From Flavobacterium sp. J27 (GTDB lineage Bacteria > Bacteroidota > Bacteroidia > Flavobacteriales > Flavobacteriaceae), in the NCBI RefSeq assembly GCF_004303025.1, contig NZ_PJQW01000009.1, forward strand, positions 5,327 to 69,326: a stretch of 64,000 nucleotides of DNA. The letters run 5' to 3'. Below the pieces are notes generated by a model. It did no database searches. It had not been told where the DNA came from and worked only from the letters and a program-made list of their open reading frames with translations. This document shows, one piece after another, positions 39,223-49,321 of this stretch; the stretch's first letter is position 1; every line of letters begins with the position of its first letter. The position numbers were made by a program, and so were the translations under genes.

Positions 39223-40473
39223 TTATAATCCTGTTCTAATAGCTTCCACAGGATCTAATTTTGAAGCTGATATAGCAGGAATAATTCCAGATACCAAACC
39301 AATAAAAGTAGCCAACCCGCTACCTATTAATAAATTTTGAGTACTTAATACAAATTCAAAATCCAAAGCTGCGCTTAAACCGACAGCACATAGCCACACT
39401 AATAACATCCCTACAATTCCACCAATTAAAGATAAAATAACTGCTTCAAATAAAAATTGAAACAAGATAAATTTATTTTTGGCTCCTAAAGCTTTTTGAA
39501 TGCCAATTAAATTAGTTCGCTCTTTTACAGAAACAAACATGATATTAGCAATTCCAAAACCACCTACCAAAAGTGAGAAAAAGCTAATCCCCCATCCTAT
39601 TTTATTCATCTGTCCAACGATATTATCAATAAAATCTGTAAATCCAGATAACACATTGATAAAAAAATTATTTATTTCTCCTGGTTTAATACTTCTAAAA
39701 GTTCGTAATTTTTGAGTTAATTCTGCTTTAAATTCATTCATATCAACACCCTTTTCAGGTTTAATTAAAATAGCTGGAGTAATACTTTTATTATTATCTC
39801 CGTACATTCTTCTTAAGAAATTAACTGGAAAAAACACAGTAACATCATTACTTTGTCCAAAAGTAGATTGTCCTTGCTTTTTAAGTACACCAATAACAGT
39901 TAATTTTTGTCCATATAATCTTATTTTCTTTCCCAAAGGATTTTTATTACCGAAAAGACTTGTTGCTACTTCGCTACCTATAACAATAACTGGTGTTCCA
40001 GAATTAGATTCTGATTCGTTAAAAAAGCGCCCCGATTCTACTTTGATAGGTTCTATATCAATTAATTCATTGGTACAAGGATTTACTTGAATTGAATTAA
40101 CGGTTTTATCTTCGTATTTGATATTTTCGCTACGCGTAAACAAATTGAAAGACATTTTATCTACATATTTCACCGATCTTTTGATGTATTCGTATTCTTC
40201 ATAAGTAACGTCAGGAAATTGTTCTCTTTTCCATCTCGGAACATCAGTAGGGCCAAAAGAAAAGCGAATTAAATACACTGTATTTAAATCCATGTCACTT
40301 AAATCTTCCTTAATTTTTTTATCCATAGAATCTACTGCTGCCAACACAGCAATAATAGAAAAAATACCTATCGTAACTCCTAAAAGAGACAATAAGGTGC
40401 GTAGTTTGTTATTTCGCAAGGCATTAAGCGCAAAGCTTAAACTTTCTTTAAGTAATCGAAGATATAATAACAT
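39223..40473 (-). CDS. MacB/FtsX-type ABC transporter permease
   Basis: This 416-residue protein has one N-terminal transmembrane helix (TLLSLLGVTIGIFSIIAVLA), a large periplasmic MacB-type core domain (about residues 50-270) and three C-terminal transmembrane helices. The MacB/FtsX signature VGGFGIANIMFVSVKERTNL (about 303-322) is present, as is the IGIQKALGAK motif. Such permeases pair with an ATPase to move lipoproteins, peptides or signals across the envelope. No ATPase gene lies next to it in this window, so the partner must be elsewhere. Confidence 0.92.
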   Translation of the reverse strand: MLLYLRLLKESLSFALNALRNNKLRTLLSLLGVTIGIFSIIAVLAAVDSMDKKIKEDLSDMDLNTVYLIRFSFGPTDVPRWKREQFPDVTYEEYEYIKRSVKYVDKMSFNLFTRSENIKYEDKTVNSIQVNPCTNELIDIEPIKVESGRFFNESESNSGTPVIVIGSEVATSLFGNKNPLGKKIRLYGQKLTVIGVLKKQGQSTFGQSNDVTVFFPVNFLRRMYGDNNKSITPAILIKPEKGVDMNEFKAELTQKLRTFRSIKPGEINNFFINVLSGFTDFIDNIVGQMNKIGWGISFFSLLVGGFGIANIMFVSVKERTNLIGIQKALGAKNKFILFQFLFEAVILSLIGGIVGMLLVWLCAVGLSAALDFEFVLSTQNLLIGSGLATFIGLVSGIIPAISASKLDPVEAIRTGL

Positions 40474-40644
40474 AATACAGTTGAATTATCTTATTAGTAG
40501 ACCTAAAGCAAAAAATGTTACAAAATGAGTTGAAAAAGATAATGTTCACCTGCAACACACTATAAGTTATTATAATTTCGGCATTAATAAAATTTTGATA
40601 CAACGTGGAAATTTTTGAAAAAAAAAAAATACTTTTTTTACAGA

Positions 40645-41256
40645 TTAAAACAAATTATGAAACGAAAAAGCAATTAAATCTTTAATAGAATTAAGTTCGA
40701 GTTTCTTTAAAATATTTTTTCGGTGAGTATCTACAGTAAATTGACTAATGTGTAACATATCTGCAATTTGTTTTGCCGTTTTTCCTTCTTTTATTAATAA
40801 AATAATTTCTTTTTCTCTTTTGGAAATAAGTTTAAACAAAGGTTGTGGTAAATAACTCTGCATATCCATTTCCAAAAATACATCTTCACCTTGTAAAACA
40901 GCCATAATTACTTCTTTAACTTCTTTGGCATCGGTACTTTTTGGAATAAATCCATTCGCTTCGCTTCGCTTGATTTCCTGAACCAAGGCTTTAGGATCAA
41001 ACATCGAAATAAAAATTATCTTTATTTGTGGATAATTTGTTTTTATGCGTTTAGCAATATCCAATCCATTTTCTTCTTTTAATTGAATATCCAGCAAAAT
41101 CAAATCGATGCAATCCAGTAACTCAGGCAATTCTTTTTCAGAAGCAATAACATCTTGTAATTGAACTAATTCAATATCACTTAAAATCCTTGCCAATCCT
41201 TCTGCAAAAAGTTTGTGATCATCGATAATGATAGTATTATTAATTTTAGTTTTCAT
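40645..41256 (-). CDS. NarL/LuxR-type response regulator
   Basis: This 203-residue regulator has a receiver domain with the acidic pair D12/D13, phospho-acceptor D56 in LILLDIQLKEENG, and the conserved Lys in FIPKSTDAKE. A LuxR-type helix-turn-helix follows (KEGKTAKQIADMLHISQFTV). It is translated with the upstream kinase, since the two genes overlap by 11 bp. Phosphorylation by the 7TM-type kinase should control DNA binding. Target genes are unknown. Confidence 0.94.
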   Translation of the reverse strand: MKTKINNTIIIDDHKLFAEGLARILSDIELVQLQDVIASEKELPELLDCIDLILLDIQLKEENGLDIAKRIKTNYPQIKIIFISMFDPKALVQEIKRSEANGFIPKSTDAKEVKEVIMAVLQGEDVFLEMDMQSYLPQPLFKLISKREKEIILLIKEGKTAKQIADMLHISQFTVDTHRKNILKKLELNSIKDLIAFSFHNLF

Positions 41257-43129
41257 GCAAAGGAATGTTTATAATAATTGTTGTATTACCTTTTGTACTC
41301 GAAATGTGCACTTCGCCATTTCTATTCTTAACTCGCTGATGAATGTTTTTTAATCCCATACCTGTTCCTTTCATCGCCTTATCAAGATCAAAACCAACAC
41401 CATTATCTTCAATTATAAGTTGAATTTCTTCGTCGATTAAGATTTGAATAGTAACTTCTTTGGCTTGTGCGTGTTTTAAAATATTAGTCACAATTTCATT
41501 ACAAATTTTAAAAATAGTATCGGCTGTAACATTCGACAAAAGACTTTCGTTACCAATAAAAATTACGCTAAATTCTATTGGACTTATATTTTGATATAAT
41601 GCTACAAGAGTATTAATTCTATCCTTAATAGTATTTTGATGAGACGTATGTATCGCTAATTTTTTATAAAATCCGCGAATGTCATTACTCGCATTAGTTA
41701 TCATATCTATTAAAATTTTATCTTCTTCATAATTATTGGTTACCCAAAGTTTTATAGCACTAATGGTTGCTCCTAAATCATCGTGTAAATCTCTCGCAAT
41801 TTGCTGCCTTTCTTGATTTTGAATATTTAATTCCCTATGCATCATACGCTCTTCATAATTTGCGTTTTCAATTTCCAACTGAAATTTTATTTTAGCAGTT
41901 TTTTGAAATCGCCACGCAATTAAAACACCAATAAAAATAAACTCAACACAAACCACCCAGTAGAAATAGTTAGGATAGGTTATTTCATAATAATTTAAGA
42001 TACCAGAATAATTTAAAAAATAACCTGCTGGGTTAAAAAGCAACATAATAATTACAAAGAAAATACCTGCTGTAATATTTTTTGATTGTAAGGACAATAA
42101 AATGATTTTTAAAACAGTAATAGCTACAATAACAAAGATAAGATAGAGATTTATTTTCCAAAATAACGTATATCCTATTTGTCCAAAATGAAGTTGATTC
42201 ATAAACAAAAAATAGATAACTATTGAAAAAAGACTACAAAAAAGACCTAATTTATAGCAAAAATCGAATATTTTTTTACAGCTAATTTCAGTCTCTGTAT
42301 CCTGAAAAATGTAAGAAACAATACTATAGTTTATACAAACAGCTAATAACGCCAATGGTAGAGAATGAAATCGATTGATTATCCAAAATAAAGTTGCTTG
42401 TGAAACAATAGTATTCATTAATTCTTCAGACAAAGCAATGATAATTACGACAAGCAAATAAAAGAAAAAGAATAAAAACACATTTTTTCTTTGAATTATC
42501 CAAAGAATTAAACTTAGTAAAGACATAATTAAAAATGTTCCAATAAAGAAACCAACCGACCAATAAAATTGTTTCTCCCATAGAAGATGATGTTCAGGGG
42601 TTGTTAAATCGGTAAAAGCATTTTGTGTATGCCGCTTATTAATTAATTTTACTACGATTTCTTGTTTTTGCTTATATTCTAAAAAAACAGGAATAGACAG
42701 CGCTCTGGTCTTCACTTTCCTATCACGCAATAATTGATTTCTAAACAAGGTATCAGTTGCTACCCAATGCCAATTTTTTTTACGAAACACATAAAGAGAA
42801 TCGGCATGAGTATAAAATGACCACCAATAGTTGTGTTCAATTTCGGAATTATTTTCAATTTTTAAATAATACCAAGTAGAATAAGGATTTAAACCAATAT
42901 TTTTCTTAGATGAATAAGCGTCATCAAACAAATTATCATTACTTAATTTTGCAGCAACATCTGTGAAACTGGCATTCTTAGTTGTATCTATCCAAACTCG
43001 CAAATAAGCATACAAATTATCAATATTAGGTCCGTTCACTTTAAAAACATTTTTTTCTTGCGCAGAAACAATGGTTATAAAGTGAATACAAATGCAAATA
43101 GTAAATACAATTTTGTTTGAAAACCTCAT
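41246..43129 (-). CDS. Seven-TM sensor histidine kinase (7TMR-DISM type, HisKA_3)
   Basis: The start at 43129 gives 627 residues with the signal peptide MRFSNKIVFTICICIHFITI (then VSAQEK); a frame start 16 codons earlier would mask it. A periplasmic 7TMR-DISM extracellular domain (about residues 25-175, with NPYSTWYYLKIENNSEIEHN) and seven hydrophobic helices (about 180-400) follow. The cytoplasmic HisKA_3 helix has the phospho-His in RQQIARDLHDDLGATIS and a HATPase domain (IIEDNGVGFDLDKAMKGTGM). The carbohydrate-binding-like DISM domain suggests a small-molecule or sugar signal, but the ligand is unknown. It overlaps its response regulator gene. Confidence 0.9.
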   Translation of the reverse strand: MRFSNKIVFTICICIHFITIVSAQEKNVFKVNGPNIDNLYAYLRVWIDTTKNASFTDVAAKLSNDNLFDDAYSSKKNIGLNPYSTWYYLKIENNSEIEHNYWWSFYTHADSLYVFRKKNWHWVATDTLFRNQLLRDRKVKTRALSIPVFLEYKQKQEIVVKLINKRHTQNAFTDLTTPEHHLLWEKQFYWSVGFFIGTFLIMSLLSLILWIIQRKNVFLFFFFYLLVVIIIALSEELMNTIVSQATLFWIINRFHSLPLALLAVCINYSIVSYIFQDTETEISCKKIFDFCYKLGLFCSLFSIVIYFLFMNQLHFGQIGYTLFWKINLYLIFVIVAITVLKIILLSLQSKNITAGIFFVIIMLLFNPAGYFLNYSGILNYYEITYPNYFYWVVCVEFIFIGVLIAWRFQKTAKIKFQLEIENANYEERMMHRELNIQNQERQQIARDLHDDLGATISAIKLWVTNNYEEDKILIDMITNASNDIRGFYKKLAIHTSHQNTIKDRINTLVALYQNISPIEFSVIFIGNESLLSNVTADTIFKICNEIVTNILKHAQAKEVTIQILIDEEIQLIIEDNGVGFDLDKAMKGTGMGLKNIHQRVKNRNGEVHISSTKGNTTIIINIPLHEN

Positions 43130-43263
43130 AATTAGTACAACAAATATCTTGTAATTTACTGAAAATAAAAATACCAAGTTATTGGTATTGTGGGTGTTTT
43201 ATAATAAAAATAAATTTATAGTATCTTTATAAAAAAGAATAAAACAGTAACTATCAGATAGAT

Positions 43264-45504
43264 ATGAAACCATTTATATTTAAAAAACACGCTTTCGTAT
43301 TACTTTTTACTTTCCTATGTATATCTTCTAATTATGCGAATGAAACAAAACCTACAAGATACATAACGGTATATTATTTTACCCAGCAAACCTCACAAAA
43401 AGATGGACATATAGTGTTATCTTTTGTAAAATCTATTAACTGTCAATGGGGTGATCGAGGTGAGTATGCCATTCAAAAAATGATACGAGATCATTACGAT
43501 AGTTGGTTCAGATATAAACCTTGGAGCAAAGAATACAAAGCAAATGTATATGTTTATGAATCTGAAAACAGTGCAAAACAAGCGCGTAACAGAATTCATT
43601 CCTCTTCTGGTTTATATGATGACAATGACAAATATACCGATTCGTATCGATATGACTGCGACTATCATCTTTCTTTTGATGAAGAAAAAGAATGGGAAAG
43701 ACAAAGACAAGCTAAAGAAGAAGAAAGAAGACAAGCTAAAGCGGAGCAAGATCGAATAGCTGCTGAAAAAAAGAGAATACAAAACGAGAAAAATACAGCC
43801 GAAGAAAAAGTAAAATTCACTAATTGGTCTAATACTACTTATAAAACACTTATTGAAAAACTAAAAGAATGGGATGCTAGCACAAAACAGTTTCTTACCG
43901 AGACACAGAGCAAATATTACTTATTCAATGGTGAACAATTACCTTCCTATTTAGACATTTACGCCTTATTAATTGAAAAAACCATATTATCGCCAACCCT
44001 ACCTGCTGAAGAAAAATCGGCTATTATTAATCGGGTTTTAATAGACACATATAACTATTACAATATTTATTACGATTATAACTACAACAATGTAATTCCT
44101 GCTGACCAATTTAAAAAAATCAATACCATTTATGCCTACGGAAAAGCACAATTTGGTTTTCATCCGGCTACCAATGCATATCGCTATTTATCTGGCATTA
44201 CTGTTTCTGTACCAAATCCTAATTTCTCAGAAGATATTAAAGAATTTGAAAAAAGAGGGATAGGCTATTTTGCTGAAAACAAAGTAGATTTAGCCTTATT
44301 TGAATATTTCTCAGCTTTAACGAATCACAACACCGATTTAAAAAGGGTAATTAAAATGAGAAACTTCACTGATAACACTATTCAATGGCGTATTAATTTA
44401 GGATATCTTTTGTATTACAACGGTTACTATTATGATGCTTACAGAATGTTAAACAGAGAAAGAACTACCGTAGATATACGTAATAAAAATTTTAAATCTA
44501 CTTCTTATTGGGAAATCTATTCTTATGAAATTGCTGCTTTATATTATTCAGCTAATTACGACTTAGCCATACAAGAAGCTCAAAAATTTGAAGAAGCCCT
44601 TTTAAAACAATACCCAAAGAAGGAACTAATTAATTTTAATTCGATAAAAATAAGTAAAGAAAAAAATAGCTTAGCTACTGACGATATGTCTCTACAACAC
44701 TGCTATTCACGTGCTTTAATATTTTGGTCAAAATCACTTTTCAAAAAAAATGACATAAAAACTTCCGCTAAAATATTGAATCCAATTGTAAAAATGATAA
44801 AAAAAGGTACTCCTATTACTTATTTTGGCAACAACGATAACCAACTTATTTATCTACTAAAAACACACGAACCTAGTTTGTATGAAAAAAACAACTTGGT
44901 TAAAGCAACTAATTATTTCAAAAAAATAAATCAAACCTATGATGAATGGGAAAAAAATACTCGTAAAAAGACCTGGGAAGAAATAAATGCGTCAAAAATT
45001 GAAGCTTTTAATAATGCCTATGATAACAAAAACGATAATCTTGCAGTAACTATTGCCAAAGAACTTTTGCCTTCTTTACGTTACGATTTTACACATGACA
45101 ACATGGTTTATAAAGATCTTATGACAAAAGCAGCCTTAGCTTCCACTTGCATCAAAGAGTACGAAAGCGCTATATGTTTTTCAAATTTTGCCCAACTTTA
45201 CACTGAAAACAAAGAAGAAAGTGTGGCTTATTTATTATTACTTACCAATATTATTTTAAGCAACAATTATACTTATAAACTAAATTTAGATTCGAATATT
45301 ATATTTTCAAAACCCGAAGACGATAATGTAAAATATGATTTTGAAGCACTACTTACTACAGCAGCTTCCAAAAAATACGATGCAGATTATGGTTATATCA
45401 TACTAGAACATATTCAACAAGAACTTTCTAGAAAAAAAGAAAAATCGATATACTTGCCTTATATTTATAATGCAATTAAAAAAACGAAACCTAAGACTAT
45501 ATGA
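43264..45504 (+). CDS. Exported TPR-like repeat protein of unknown function
   Basis: This 746-residue protein has a signal peptide (MKPFIFKKHAFVLLFTFLCI, then SSNYAN). A first domain of about 100 residues (RYITVYYFTQQTSQKDGHIV) is followed by a highly charged coiled coil (about 140-185, with EEERRQAKAEQDRIAAEKKR). A long all-helical region (about 190-740) with aromatic-rich repeats such as INLGYLLYYNGYYYDAYRML looks like TPR or SEL1-type repeats. It overlaps the next gene by 4 bp (ATGA). Neither the family nor the role is recognised; an envelope scaffold is plausible. A TATCTTTA element lies about 40 bp upstream. Confidence 0.7.
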   Translation: MKPFIFKKHAFVLLFTFLCISSNYANETKPTRYITVYYFTQQTSQKDGHIVLSFVKSINCQWGDRGEYAIQKMIRDHYDSWFRYKPWSKEYKANVYVYESENSAKQARNRIHSSSGLYDDNDKYTDSYRYDCDYHLSFDEEKEWERQRQAKEEERRQAKAEQDRIAAEKKRIQNEKNTAEEKVKFTNWSNTTYKTLIEKLKEWDASTKQFLTETQSKYYLFNGEQLPSYLDIYALLIEKTILSPTLPAEEKSAIINRVLIDTYNYYNIYYDYNYNNVIPADQFKKINTIYAYGKAQFGFHPATNAYRYLSGITVSVPNPNFSEDIKEFEKRGIGYFAENKVDLALFEYFSALTNHNTDLKRVIKMRNFTDNTIQWRINLGYLLYYNGYYYDAYRMLNRERTTVDIRNKNFKSTSYWEIYSYEIAALYYSANYDLAIQEAQKFEEALLKQYPKKELINFNSIKISKEKNSLATDDMSLQHCYSRALIFWSKSLFKKNDIKTSAKILNPIVKMIKKGTPITYFGNNDNQLIYLLKTHEPSLYEKNNLVKATNYFKKINQTYDEWEKNTRKKTWEEINASKIEAFNNAYDNKNDNLAVTIAKELLPSLRYDFTHDNMVYKDLMTKAALASTCIKEYESAICFSNFAQLYTENKEESVAYLLLLTNIILSNNYTYKLNLDSNIIFSKPEDDNVKYDFEALLTTAASKKYDADYGYIILEHIQQELSRKKEKSIYLPYIYNAIKKTKPKTI

Positions 45505-46532
45505 TTCCATTTTTTAAAAAAACAGCAGCTTGTTTTTTACTTTTTTTAACCAATTGTATTTATGCACAACTTAACAATATTACGCATTTTTCATTAATAG
45601 AGAGTGAAGAAGAATATGCTACTATGATAGAACCAGAAGATACTCTTTTCGAAAAAACAACAATTGTAGCTTTTAGAGAAGTAAATCCCATCTATATGTT
45701 AAACAATGAAATTAGCTATCATGATTTTGCTACCTTCTGTAAAAAAACAGGTAGAAAAATACCAAAACAACTCAATGGCAATAATGATTTACTTCCTGTT
45801 GTGAATGTAAATTATGCCAATGCAAATGACTATTGCAAATGGTTGTCAGACTATTATCAAATAGAATTTCGTTTACCCACAGATAAAGAATGGGAATATG
45901 CTGCAACCATTGGTTTTTCAGAAAATAAAGAAGATCAAAATGGTGTTAATAAAAATATTATTTACCGTAATAATGCTAAAAATGAAAAGCCCAATTGTAT
46001 TACCTGTACACAACCTAATTTATACGGTTTATATCATATGTGTGGGAATGTTTGGGAAATAACAGAACCTTCTGATATTTATGCCAATAGCAATAGTATG
46101 ATTATTATGGGAGGCAGTTTTTTTGAAGATGCAGACCATGTAAAACCCAATTCGAAATTAGAACATACTAAAGGTCTAAAAAGAGCCGATATTGGTTTTA
46201 GAATTGTAACCAGTAAAAAAGAATATGAACTATTGCGTCTTACAACAGAAATTCAAGAGATTTTTAATACTATAAATGATTCCAAATTTCCTATTTCTAT
46301 AACTCCCAAAGGCATCTATAAAGAAAATCTTTTCATCGATTGGTTTAATGGATTTGAAAACTTCTATTTTAACGAAGAAAATCAAACGGCTGGTTTTTGT
46401 TGTTGGGCACAAGATATTAACAACTTAGGCAAAGAAAAAGAGTCAGAAATAACTTTTACCTTTAAAAAAGAACAACTAAAATATATTGAAAAAATAGCCT
46501 TACTTTTTAGCAGATTTTCATTTGAAAATTAA
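45501..46532 (+). CDS. FGE-sulfatase-domain (SUMF1-like) envelope protein
   Basis: This 343-residue protein has a signal peptide (FFKKTAACFLLFLTNCIYAQ). A formylglycine-generating-enzyme-type domain spans about residues 55-235: PIYMLNNEISYHDFATFCKK, LPVVNVNYANANDYCKWLSD, FRLPTDKEWEYAATIG, YGLYHMCGNVWEITE and GFRIVTSKK. A C-terminal extension of about 110 residues has no recognised domain. In Bacteroidota such domains often serve structural roles in gliding/T9SS proteins such as GldJ and GldK, and not enzymatic ones; no sulfatase gene is nearby. It is co-translated with the TPR-like protein through a 4-bp overlap. Confidence 0.78.
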   Translation: MIPFFKKTAACFLLFLTNCIYAQLNNITHFSLIESEEEYATMIEPEDTLFEKTTIVAFREVNPIYMLNNEISYHDFATFCKKTGRKIPKQLNGNNDLLPVVNVNYANANDYCKWLSDYYQIEFRLPTDKEWEYAATIGFSENKEDQNGVNKNIIYRNNAKNEKPNCITCTQPNLYGLYHMCGNVWEITEPSDIYANSNSMIIMGGSFFEDADHVKPNSKLEHTKGLKRADIGFRIVTSKKEYELLRLTTEIQEIFNTINDSKFPISITPKGIYKENLFIDWFNGFENFYFNEENQTAGFCCWAQDINNLGKEKESEITFTFKKEQLKYIEKIALLFSRFSFEN

Positions 46533-46589
46533 AATCTAGTTATAAACATTATTTTATTAAAAAAAAGTTCTTTTCTGTGTTGATATTTG

Positions 46590-46620
46590 TTGAAAGTTTT
46601 GATAAGTATAACTACTTTTG
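46590..46620 (+). promoter_or_regulatory. Candidate promoter of purH
   Basis: TTG at 46590-46592 and TACTTTTG at 46613-46620 are separated by 20 bp, matching the Bacteroidota TTG/TAnnTTTG pattern. The predicted transcript start (about 46627) is downstream of an in-frame ATG at 46587, which supports the purH start at 46698. Confidence 0.6.
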
Positions 46621-46697
46621 CACAACGAAAACACTGTCAAAAACAATTCCAAAACAAATGGAGTTGTTTTGATAAAAAAACAATACAACACAACACT

Positions 46698-48224
46698 ATG
46701 AGCACAACAAAAAAAATTACTTCTGCCTTAATTTCTGTATTTGACAAAACAGGTTTAGAACCTATTGTAAAAGCACTTCACCAAAACCAAGTTATCATTT
46801 ATTCCACTGGCGGAACTGAAACTTTTATTACTAATTTAGGAATCCCTGTTGTAGCAGTTGAAAACGTAACAGATTATCCCTCTATTTTAGGAGGTAGAGT
46901 AAAAACATTACATCCAAAAGTATTTGGAGGAATTTTAAATCGTCAAGATAACCCTTCAGACGTAGCACAAATGGAAGAATATAACATTCCTCAAATCGAT
47001 TTAGTAATTGTTGACTTATATCCTTTTGAAAAAACGGTTGCCTCAGGAGCAAATGAATCAGATATTATTGAGAAAATAGATATTGGAGGTATTTCTTTAA
47101 TTAGGGCTGCTGCCAAAAATTTCAAAGACACTGTTATTGTGCCTTCTGTAGAGGAATATAAACTTTTTTTAGATTTTTACACGAATGAAAACGGAGCGAC
47201 TACAATAGAGCAAAGAAGATTATTTGCAACCAAAGCCTTCCATGTATCATCGCATTATGACACTGCTATTTTTAATTACTTTAATACAGATGAGACCTAT
47301 TTAAAAACAAGTATGTCAAATGGTCAAACCTTACGATATGGTGAAAATCCACACCAAAAAGGTTTTTACTTTGGTGAATTTGATAAAATGTTTACCAAAT
47401 TAAACGGGAAAGAATTATCATATAACAACTTATTAGATGTAGATGCTGCTGTTAATTTAATGAATGAATTTAAAAATGACGCTCCTACTTTTGCTATTTT
47501 AAAACACAACAATGCTTGTGGTATTGCTACAAGAAAGACCATGAAAGAAGCTTATTTGGATGCTTTAGCTGGAGATCCAACTTCTGCTTTTGGTGGTGTT
47601 TTAATAGCTAATGGTACTATCGATTTAGAAACTGCAGAGGAAATACATTCCCTTTTTTGTGAAGTAGTCATTGCACCATCTTTCGATAAAAATGCTATTG
47701 ACTTACTAGAAGAAAAGAAAAACAGAATTTTACTAGTTATCAACGACATTGAATTACCCACTAAACAAGTAAGAACATGCTTAAATGGCATCTTAGTACA
47801 AGATAAAGATAATATTACCGATACTAAATCGCACTTAAAAAACGTTACTGATACAAAACCTTCTGAAGAAGAAATTGAAGATTTAATTTTTGCCTCAAAA
47901 ATTTGCAAACACACAAAATCAAATACAATTGTTTTAGCAAAAAACAAACAATTATGTGCTTCTGGAACAGGGCAAACCTCCCGTGTTGATGCCTTAAAAC
48001 AAGCCATTGAAAAAGCAACATCATTTGAATTTGATTTAACTGGAGCTGTAATGGCAAGTGATGCCTTTTTCCCGTTTCCAGATTGTGTAGAAATTGCGAA
48101 TAAAGCAGGAATTACTTCAGTGATTCAACCTGGAGGTTCTATAAAAGACGAATTAAGTATAAATTATTGTAACGAAAACAACGTATCAATGGTATTTACT
48201 GGAACACGTCATTTTAAACATTAA
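46698..48224 (+). CDS. purH: Bifunctional AICAR transformylase / IMP cyclohydrolase
   Basis: The start at 46698 (MSTTKKITS) gives 508 residues, the normal PurH length; a longer frame from 46587 adds 37 residues upstream of the promoter and is rejected. The N-terminal MGS-like IMP cyclohydrolase domain has ALISVFDKTGLEPIVKALHQ, STGGTETF, LGGRVKTLHPKVFGGIL and DLVIVDLYPFEKTVA. The C-terminal transformylase domain has LRYGENPHQKGFYFG and LKHNNACGIA. It catalyses the last two steps of IMP synthesis. The mre operon follows but has its own promoter element. Confidence 0.97.
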   Translation: MSTTKKITSALISVFDKTGLEPIVKALHQNQVIIYSTGGTETFITNLGIPVVAVENVTDYPSILGGRVKTLHPKVFGGILNRQDNPSDVAQMEEYNIPQIDLVIVDLYPFEKTVASGANESDIIEKIDIGGISLIRAAAKNFKDTVIVPSVEEYKLFLDFYTNENGATTIEQRRLFATKAFHVSSHYDTAIFNYFNTDETYLKTSMSNGQTLRYGENPHQKGFYFGEFDKMFTKLNGKELSYNNLLDVDAAVNLMNEFKNDAPTFAILKHNNACGIATRKTMKEAYLDALAGDPTSAFGGVLIANGTIDLETAEEIHSLFCEVVIAPSFDKNAIDLLEEKKNRILLVINDIELPTKQVRTCLNGILVQDKDNITDTKSHLKNVTDTKPSEEEIEDLIFASKICKHTKSNTIVLAKNKQLCASGTGQTSRVDALKQAIEKATSFEFDLTGAVMASDAFFPFPDCVEIANKAGITSVIQPGGSIKDELSINYCNENNVSMVFTGTRHFKH

Positions 48225-48230
48225 TTTTAT

Positions 48231-48238
48231 TACATTTG
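48231..48238 (+). promoter_or_regulatory. Candidate -7 element for the mre-rod operon
   Basis: TACATTTG matches TAnnTTTG, 45 bp before mreB and 6 bp after the purH stop. Confidence 0.5.
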
Positions 48239-48283
48239 TAAAACACGAATTTTTTTACTAACACAAAACCCTAAAAAAAGCAT

Positions 48284-49312
48284 ATGGGATTTTTTGATTT
48301 CATGACTGAGGACATCGCAATTGACCTTGGTACAGCAAACACCTTAATCATACACAACGACAAAGTAGTAATCGATAGCCCTTCTATTGTTGCTCGGGAT
48401 CGTATTAGTGGAAAAATAATAGCCGTAGGTAAAGAGGCTAATATGATGCAAGGAAAAACACATGAAAACATTAAAACAATAAGGCCTTTAAAAGATGGGG
48501 TTATTGCCGATTTTGATGCTTCAGAAAAAATGATAAGTATGCTTATTAAAAGTATTCCTGCATTAAAAAAGAAACTATTTACACCTGCTTTACGAATGGT
48601 AATTTGTATACCTTCAGGAATTACTGAAGTAGAAATGCGTGCTGTAAAAGAATCGGCTGAGCGTGTAAATGGAAAAGAAGTGTATCTAATACATGAACCT
48701 ATGGCTGCTGCTATTGGTATCGGTGTCGATATCATGCAACCAAAAGGAAATATGATTGTAGATATTGGTGGAGGTACAACAGAAATTGCAGTAATCGCAT
48801 TAGGTGGTATTGTTTGTGATAAATCAGTAAAAATTGCTGGTGATGTATTTACAAATGATATTATTTACTATATGAGAACACAACACAATTTATTTGTGGG
48901 TGAAACAACTGCTGAAAAAATTAAAATTCAAATAGGTGCTGCAACTGAGGATTTAGACAGTCCACCAGAAGAAATGCAAGTACAAGGAAGAGATTTATTA
49001 ACTGGCAAACCAAAACAAGTTGACATCTCTTATAGAGAAATAGCAAAAGCCTTAGACAAATCGATACAAAGAATTGAAGATGCAGTTATGGAAACACTAT
49101 CACAAACACCTCCAGAATTAGCTGCTGACATCTACAACACGGGTATTTATTTAGCTGGTGGTGGTTCTATGTTAAGAGGTCTAGACAAGCGTATCTCTAT
49201 TAAAACTGATTTACCTGTATACATTGCTGAAGATCCATTAAGAGCTGTAGTAAGAGGCACAGGAATAGCATTAAAAAATCTTGGTAAATACAAAAGCATC
49301 CTTATAAAATAA
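48284..49312 (+). CDS. mreB: Rod-shape determining actin homologue MreB
   Basis: This 342-residue actin-fold protein has the phosphate-1 motif DIAIDLGTANTLIIHNDKVV, phosphate-2 MIVDIGGGTTEIAVIALGGI and the C-terminal adenosine motif IYLAGGGSMLRGLDKRI. MreB filaments direct the elongation complex along the inner membrane. It heads the five-gene elongasome operon mreB-mreC-mreD-mrdA-rodA, in which the genes are separated by at most 20 bp or overlap. The length is standard. Confidence 0.98.
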   Translation: MGFFDFMTEDIAIDLGTANTLIIHNDKVVIDSPSIVARDRISGKIIAVGKEANMMQGKTHENIKTIRPLKDGVIADFDASEKMISMLIKSIPALKKKLFTPALRMVICIPSGITEVEMRAVKESAERVNGKEVYLIHEPMAAAIGIGVDIMQPKGNMIVDIGGGTTEIAVIALGGIVCDKSVKIAGDVFTNDIIYYMRTQHNLFVGETTAEKIKIQIGAATEDLDSPPEEMQVQGRDLLTGKPKQVDISYREIAKALDKSIQRIEDAVMETLSQTPPELAADIYNTGIYLAGGGSMLRGLDKRISIKTDLPVYIAEDPLRAVVRGTGIALKNLGKYKSILIK

Positions 49313-49321
49313 ACATAATTC

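Noticed and set aside
46587..46697. Extended N-terminus of purH
   Set aside because: It covers the predicted promoter and 5' leader, and the added residues are not PurH-like.
47552..48057. Two leftward frames (up to 151 codons) within purH
   Set aside because: Antisense to the PurH transformylase domain and lacking family features; typical of shadow frames in AT-rich genes.
48271..48735. 154-codon leftward frame opposite mreB
   Set aside because: Entirely antisense to the conserved MreB phosphate-binding region.
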